Below the pieces are notes generated by a model that saw only the letters and a program-made list of their open reading frames with translations, did not search any database and had not been told where the DNA came from. Both the position numbers and the translations under genes were made by a program. From NCBI GenBank assembly GCA_024138015.1, contig JAMXBB010000010.1, positions 7,404,839 to 7,468,838 on the forward strand: a stretch of DNA of 64,000 nt, read 5' to 3'. Origin of the DNA: Lumnitzera littorea (taxonomy: Eukaryota > Streptophyta > Magnoliopsida > Myrtales > Combretaceae). Positions 58,400-64,000 of the stretch are shown here, one piece after another. Numbering within the stretch: the first letter of the stretch is position 1; each line of letters begins with the position of its first letter.

Positions 58400-61300
58400 A
58401 TCAATAAGGAACGCGCTTCATTAATTGCTACAATTGAAGTTGCCAACCCAACCAAACTTAACCCAATCCAAATCCATGCAACTAACCTAAGCTCCATGAA
58501 TCGACCCATGTATCCTAATTTGGTCTAGTTTTATTTTTTGTTCAATTCTTGTATTTTTTTTATATTTTTATTTATCCCTGTAAATCTTTATGTAATTGTA
58601 AAAAAAAAAAAGAGAGAGAGAAAAAAAAATTTTAAAAAGAAAAGAAAAGGAAGAAAAAAGGATGTTTTTATCTTTTCGGTTAATGCTTAAATAAAGTAGA
58701 TAGAATAAAATAAAGTAAAGAAAATAATATTAAAAAACAATAAATAATAACGATTAAAAAAGAGTGTTTTATAACTTAGAAATTTTTTTTTTAAATAAAT
58801 AAAAAATGAACCAACCCATGTTCTAAAACTAAGGCCATATTTAAAGTTTTACAAAAAAAAATAATAATAATAATTACACCCCAACTCAAGACATTTTAGA
58901 AAACTTCCTTAAATAATCAAATCAAATTAAAAATGTAAACTCGACATATTTTTTAAATTAAAACAAACCCAATACAATAAAGTTTTATAAGAAAAAACTA
59001 TGTACTTCTAACCCTAAATAGTATGTATGTAAACATCTCCGAGACAACGGTAAAAAATCAAAAAATTAGTTTTTCTACTATTAATTACTCAATTTAGTAA
59101 AAAATGAAAAAAAAAAGCTTAAATTTCTTTCAATTTAGTTTAAGTTTATCCAATTTAATAAGATAGGATCCGATTCATCAGTTAATGATTGAGTTTCATT
59201 TTATATGATAGTTTTTTTAAAAAGGTGATTTTAGAATTTAAATTTAAATTTAGAAAGTAAATGGTACTTGTAAGGGTTTAAAAAATCTAACCCTTAGACT
59301 CATTTTTCTAGTTTATTAAAAACCTTTTCCTTAAAATTAGTTTTTTCCATGCAAACCAATATCTAATTCAAAACCAAATTTACTCGTTTGGTTTTTACCT
59401 AAACCATTTCTTGACCTCAATTGAGTGGTAACTCCAAAATGTTTTCAAAGATAAAAAGAATCGGTTTTCTTTAAACCTTAGTTAAGGGTCAGTATTAAAT
59501 GAGTAAGGCTTAATATTGATCGATTTAAAGATAACTAATTTATAAAATTAGAAAAAATCAGGCTCAACGGTAGATTTAAAAAAAAAAAGAATGTTGAATT
59601 AGTTCTGTCTAGTTGCAATCTTTCTTCAAAAGACTCATAATTAAAAGAATAATCAAGTATCCATCGGGGGGATGGATCATCTCTACTATTTACCACTGCA
59701 ACAATCTAAGGGATTCTATATTTAAGTACTCAAGTGTTTCTCCTCATTTAATACAATTTAAAGATAAAAGATTAAGTAAGGCTCATAACAAACAATAAAC
59801 TGATTTTCCTCAACAGTAGTGATTTAACACTCAATAACTCTTCTACTATCACTATTGTTTGGTTTAATACTCTATAACTCTTCTACTGTCACTATTGTGG
59901 TTGAGCTTATTGGACTATTTGTTTAACTTCCTTGCCCATCTCTCTAAGTTATCTTCATGTGTTGACTCTACATTACTTCTTTAAGACCATGTGACAAGTG
60001 AGATTCATGTTGTACGTACATGAACACTTTAATCAAATATCCTCAAGCCCCACATGCATCAACATATACAAATTTTTTTAGTTATATCTTAGTATAGGTA
60101 TAGGAAACCTGTTAATAAAATAATTTTATTTTTATTTTCTTTTTTCATATAGCAATTTTCTTTTCCAAAAAGCAACTTACACATTTGACCAATATTCACC
60201 TCAAAAATAAATCCTTGAAAGTAAATGAAAGGCTAAGGCTGAACCCGATTCATCAGGTAAAGATGACCCAATAGCCAACGTAATTAACACGTTGATGAAA
60301 AGAATAAAGGGCACTTGACTCCTGATGACAACATGTAAAAAGTAAAAACATGAATTACGATGGTTATGGAGCACATACAAACCGTTATAGAATGAGAAAT
60401 GATTTAATAGATAATATATATTATATATTATATATATATATGGTGTGTAAATATTAATAAGATAATAATAAATATATTGTATATAAATTACACATTGCAA
60501 TTGATTTGAAAACTATTTCTTCTATTAACATTCATATCAACATTTAATTAATATTTACATGTGTGAATAACATGTGACTTATAACATCTATTAAATCTTT
60601 TTTCTAGTAATATAGTCCAACTTTGCGGTTTTCAATTTAAAAATGAAGTTGAAATTTTAAATGTCATGCTCAATTACATATTAACTTGTTAAATTAATTG
60701 CATCATTTCTCATTAGTTATAACTGTAATATTTTATAAACTAATGGAAAGTTTCACAATATCCTTCTAAAATTAATAGAGGTAGTAAATCTAATCATAGT
60801 AAATTTAAAATATATGTTAACTTCAACGACCATTTTTGTCGTTATCTTGGCTCGGATTCTATGGATATTTTTTCAACTAGTAAAACCATGTCATTGACAC
60901 TAAAAAAGGGATAAAGGACCACCAGCTATTACTTAGTATGGTAGGTAACCTTAATTCATGCTTCACACATAAACTACAATCGCAAGTAATCAAAATGTGA
61001 CTCGGTTTTCTCTCAGAAAAAGCCAATAAGCAATTGTTTCACGGAATTCAACCATACTTTCAAAGAAAACCAGGTGCTGTGTGCATTGTGTTTTGTGTAG
61101 CTCCCAAAAAAAAACGAACCTTTTACAGGGCTCTTAAGGTAGTGGAGGATGGTGGAGAGAGACTTTATTGAAGAAAAAAGGGTTTTGAATTTTTTTTTCT
61201 GGTTTCTTTTTGGTCATGGATGGCAAGCTTTCATATAAGTTCTCCACTAACGAAAAGACAGTACCTATTTGGTAACTAAAATCTAACATACTTTAACTTG

Positions 61301-61440
61301 CTTTTACCATTGCGAGTTGTACGCAATTGTACTCAAAATGTTGCACACAACTTTGAACCCATGCTTTATAATAATACCACATGCCAATTTTTAGCCAGCA
61401 TAATATAAGGTTATAAACAAGTCAAATTGAAACAATATAA
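58400..61440. other. AT-rich intergenic DNA, no gene recognised
   Basis: Contains A-rich and AATAAT runs (58600-58880) and a TA run near 60420-60440. Short frames appear to be chance. Confidence 0.5.
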
Positions 61441-61448
61441 TACTGATA

Positions 61449-61720
61449 TTAAATTTGAACTAGGATTGTTTGAAAACTCGAGCTCAATTCGAATTTAGGT
61501 TTAAATTTGAGTTGTAATAGAATTTAATAAACTTGATTCTAATGGATTTAGTTCAATTAAACTCAATTCACCTAAAAAATACTTTTTGTGAAATTTTAAT
61601 AATACATTAATATCCAAACTGGACTAGAAGTTGATAAGCAATTAAGTTGACTAAAGCTCAATTAGGTGGGCTCTAATCGAACTACATATTATGAAGCTCA
61701 AGCTAATTGAGTAAAAATTA
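61449..61720. mobile_element. Short hAT-like repeat candidate with GAGCTCAA words
   Basis: The left side taggattgtttgaaaactcgagctcaattcg and the right side with gaagctcaagctaattgag resemble short plant hAT-derived repeats carrying gagctcgagct motifs. Ends and target duplication are not resolved. Confidence 0.3.
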
Positions 61721-62185
61721 AGTCAATCTTAAGTATATTGCGAGTAATTTTTGGCCGATTCACACTCTTAGGCATATATGATAAGAATGAAAAACACAAA
61801 CAAGAACATAAAAAATTTACATGTTCTACTCTAGCACACCATAAATCACAAGAGTCGATGACACATGCTAAATTATTCGCTTTATCACTTTTAATGCTTA
61901 ACTTTCCATTACAAGCATAACTTTTTTCCCACATTTAATGGTCTTTCTTGATTACAAACTTGTAAACTAGGCATTTCTTCGTTACCAGTTCAAATAAAAC
62001 ATTGATAATATCGAGTTTCTTTCTGGAAGTAAAATGGAGATGTACTATTTCCATGCCTTGCATCTTAGGTAAGTTACCGTATAAATTCTAGACTTCCTAA
62101 TCTTCCACATCTTTATAGTTCTTAAATTGATGTGGTTGCTAAAAAAATGAACAGTTGCTCTCGAATCTAACCACCATGTCCTCAA
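61698..62185 (-). pseudogene. Copia element F: protease and GAG-pre-integrase
   Basis: The minus strand at 62145-62178 encodes WWLDSRATVHFF; copia proteases have WWLDSGATxHxx, so the Gly of the D-S-G active site is Arg and the enzyme would be dead. Downstream, LHFTSRKKLDIINVL matches LxFTSGKxLxLxNVLHVP. The GAG-pre-integrase block SCDLWCARVEHVNF at 61822-61865 matches SYDLWHARLGHVNF with both key His/Gly positions altered. The element breaks off to the left; no integrase or RT is seen. Confidence 0.8.
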
Positions 62186-62249
62186 CCTGACCCTATGATG
62201 TGCCTAGCACAATTGATTGTTGGAGTTCTAAGCCAATACGACTCACGGA

Positions 62250-62985
62250 TTTTAAAAACAAATGATTAACATGAAAAACCCTGATATGACCTGTGGAATA
62301 TTCAAGTTAGGAATTACAAAAACCATTTATAAAGTATAAAAGATTGATAAGATTCAATATATGATAGCTAAAATTCCTTTCTCCATCGGAGAATAATATA
62401 ACAGTGTTTTAAGAAGTAAAGGTCTTCGAATGCAAATGAAGAAAATTGGGTTTTTATACTAAGCTAAACCTAGTGGTATTTGGGTCATTAGTTACGAATA
62501 TAAAACACGGAATAATAAAGAAAATAAGAGAGTGCGCTGGATTAAGGAAGGATCATCAGGCCGGTTCAATTCAAAGCCGCCATGCCAATTTGTCTCTGGT
62601 CCTAAACTGGCAAGCCAATCCCCTAACATACCAGCAGGCCAGTGAATCCTATCTCCTAACGACCATTTTGTGCTCTAATACTGGATCACCATCATGCTGA
62701 TCTAAATCCCTGTCGGCTGGTCGATCTCCTAATCTTCCTTTCTTCCACTTTTTCTTGTTTTCTCAATCTAGTTGCCCGCTACCTTGTTGATTTCGGGTAC
62801 TTCTATTTGCTTCCCAGCTTGACAAACATGGATATGGAGCTCGATTCCTATCACCATAGTAGCCCTATTTAACCGGTTATCATAGCAATATGTGGCCCCT
62901 TGAATTCCTCAATAACCAAAACAACAAATTCATTTTCTTCCACTATGTTTGTTGCATTACTTGAAGATTCTTTTCTAAGTTTCAC
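62250..62985 (-). other. Extra segment between gag zinc knuckle and protease of copia F
   Basis: Relatives have roughly 60-100 residues between zinc knuckle and protease; here about 740 bases separate them. The middle (62540-62720) is GC-richer than its surroundings, with ggccggttcaa, ggcaagccaatc and ggccagtg words. This suggests an insertion of unknown type, though I could not define its ends. Confidence 0.35.
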
Positions 62986-63960
62986 GAGTTATGGCATTCC
63001 TTTGCATAGTGACCCTTTTTTAGCAAATTGTAACATTAGTATGACTTCTTATTTTCCGATTCCAATGTCCCTCACTTTCCTTTGTGATTCTTTCTTTCAA
63101 TATCTCCAACATAGTTTACTCCATAACTATTTGATAAATTCACGACGTTACGCTTTGGACACTCTTCCTTTATGGGACAAGTTGCTTACAATTTATTTAC
63201 AGTCAAATCCATTGCAATTTGCAATAGCTTCCTATTATAGCTGGTCATTCCAAGTTGAAGGCAATTTCGATATAACTGTCCCCACTTGAAGTGATGTAGA
63301 ATTAGACAATTAATAAGAACTTGTGGCATAAGAACTCGATTCACAATAGGGATGTTATTCAATATTTTGAATTCAAAATACTTCATCATAAGTAATTTAT
63401 CTGTACCTTATCTTTCTATGTAATATTTTTTTCCAAGGGATTTACAAATTTTCAAAGAGACTTGATCGACATGTAGAAATCGTAGAGAGTTTCAAAATTT
63501 TATCCAGTATGTGTCCCAGAAAATAGGAACAATATCTTGTCTCTCCAACCACCGGAATATGTCCCTCAAAATCTATCCAACCTGATGATATCTTGGCTCA
63601 TGACTCTCAAAGTAGCATTGTTTCGTTTGCCATCTTTATGACATAATTCTCTATGATTATTTGGAATTTTGGCACCAAGGGGAATGACAAATAAATAATC
63701 TATATATCTTAAAGGAATATAGGAGTCGATCTTCATATAGAAAATTACGTCTCTTACACAATGTTTATTAAAAGAATTTTATAACTAGTATTCTCCTTAG
63801 ATACAAGTGAATATAGGGAATTACTAGCATAAAGAATCTCTAAACCACACTTGAATACAGAGGAAAGTTAGTAATATTTTCAAAGACTGAGAAATTATAA
63901 TTCGTTTGGACCAACCGCAGCTTCCCTATTATTTTTTATTTCAGCTGGGTAAGCACATGG
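62985..63960 (-). pseudogene. Copia element F: gag with zinc knuckle
   Basis: The minus strand reads a zinc knuckle CYNLLKKGHYAKECHN at 62989-63035; the family pattern is C-x2-C-x4-H-x4-C, so the second Cys has become Leu. Upstream, LQLGMTSYNRKLLQIAMDLT resembles the LPxTWNDYxxKLLxxxxDLT block of copia gag, followed by an Asn/Lys-rich linker. Stops and shifts occur throughout. The element appears to continue past the right edge of the window. Confidence 0.7.
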
Positions 63961-64000
63961 TCCGAACGCAGTCGCCTACTCATCTTCTCTTCATAGTACT

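Noticed and set aside
60201..60500. 99-codon minus-strand frame
   Set aside because: Half of it is a TA-rich repeat translated as Tyr/Ile; the rest has no motif.
1..64000. CRISPR arrays, operons, rRNA or organelle DNA insertions
   Set aside because: No regularly spaced direct repeats, no bacterial gene organisation and no conserved rRNA or plastid gene sequence was seen; the DNA is nuclear plant in character.

Overview
This window looks like repeat-rich, AT-rich nuclear DNA from a flowering plant, probably a eudicot. The evidence is one intact DUF761-type plant gene, plant Ty1/copia and Ty3/gypsy retroelements primed by initiator tRNA-Met, hAT-like elements, and long AT/CT microsatellites. 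Nothing visible fixes the species. All calls come from reading the sequence; identity figures are by-eye estimates.

Layout. (1) 1-900: the single convincing intact gene, a 210-residue DUF761 protein. (2) 900-5500: AT-rich intergenic DNA. (3) 5.5-7.6 kb: probable minus-strand relative of the Tekay-type LTR found at 23.6 kb. (4) 8.0-18.3 kb: a decayed minus-strand copia element (H1), split in its gag zinc knuckle by a ~4.0 kb LTR-only element (E, 9830-16748, flanks catct). E is itself split by a 2.9 kb solo LTR (G, 13275-16194, duplication ttgct). H1 is also split near its gag start by a 780 bp hAT-like element (17337-18116). A 48-base assembly gap lies in E. (5) 20.7-21.6 kb: a second decayed copia fragment (H2) with PBS and gag start, then a deletion into protease. 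(6) 23582-43689: a degenerate Tekay/Del-type Ty3/gypsy element (B) with 2.2 kb LTRs and the perfect duplication acttg. It was interrupted three times: by a 568 bp insert in its 5' LTR, by a nearly complete minus-strand gypsy element (A, 27383-33651) in gag, and by a ~4.0 kb LTR-like insert (C, 35695-39669) between RT and RNase H. (7) 43.7-51.1 kb: unassigned AT-rich DNA with a weak retroelement-like tract. (8) 51141-54188: a second solo LTR (G2) of the G family, opposite orientation, duplication atgac. (9) 57.2-58.0 kb: a second copy of the hAT-like family seen at 17.3 kb. (10) 58.0-58.3 kb: a promoter plus transit-peptide-like fragment with a frame break. (11) 61.7-64.0 kb: a third decayed minus-strand copia element (F), running off the right end.

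How it fits together. This is a stack of insertions rather than a gene cluster, and junction duplications give their order: H1 before E before G, and B before A and C. LTR divergence agrees: B's two LTRs differ by very roughly 15-18 % in the part compared, A's by about 6 %. Many stops in B look like C-to-T (or G-to-A) changes of Trp, Gln and Arg codons, as expected for methylated, silenced DNA. No complete functional retroelement ORF remains. I did not find a new biological system; the most unusual material is the nested architecture, the conserved LTR promoter in G/G2, and some unassigned sequence.
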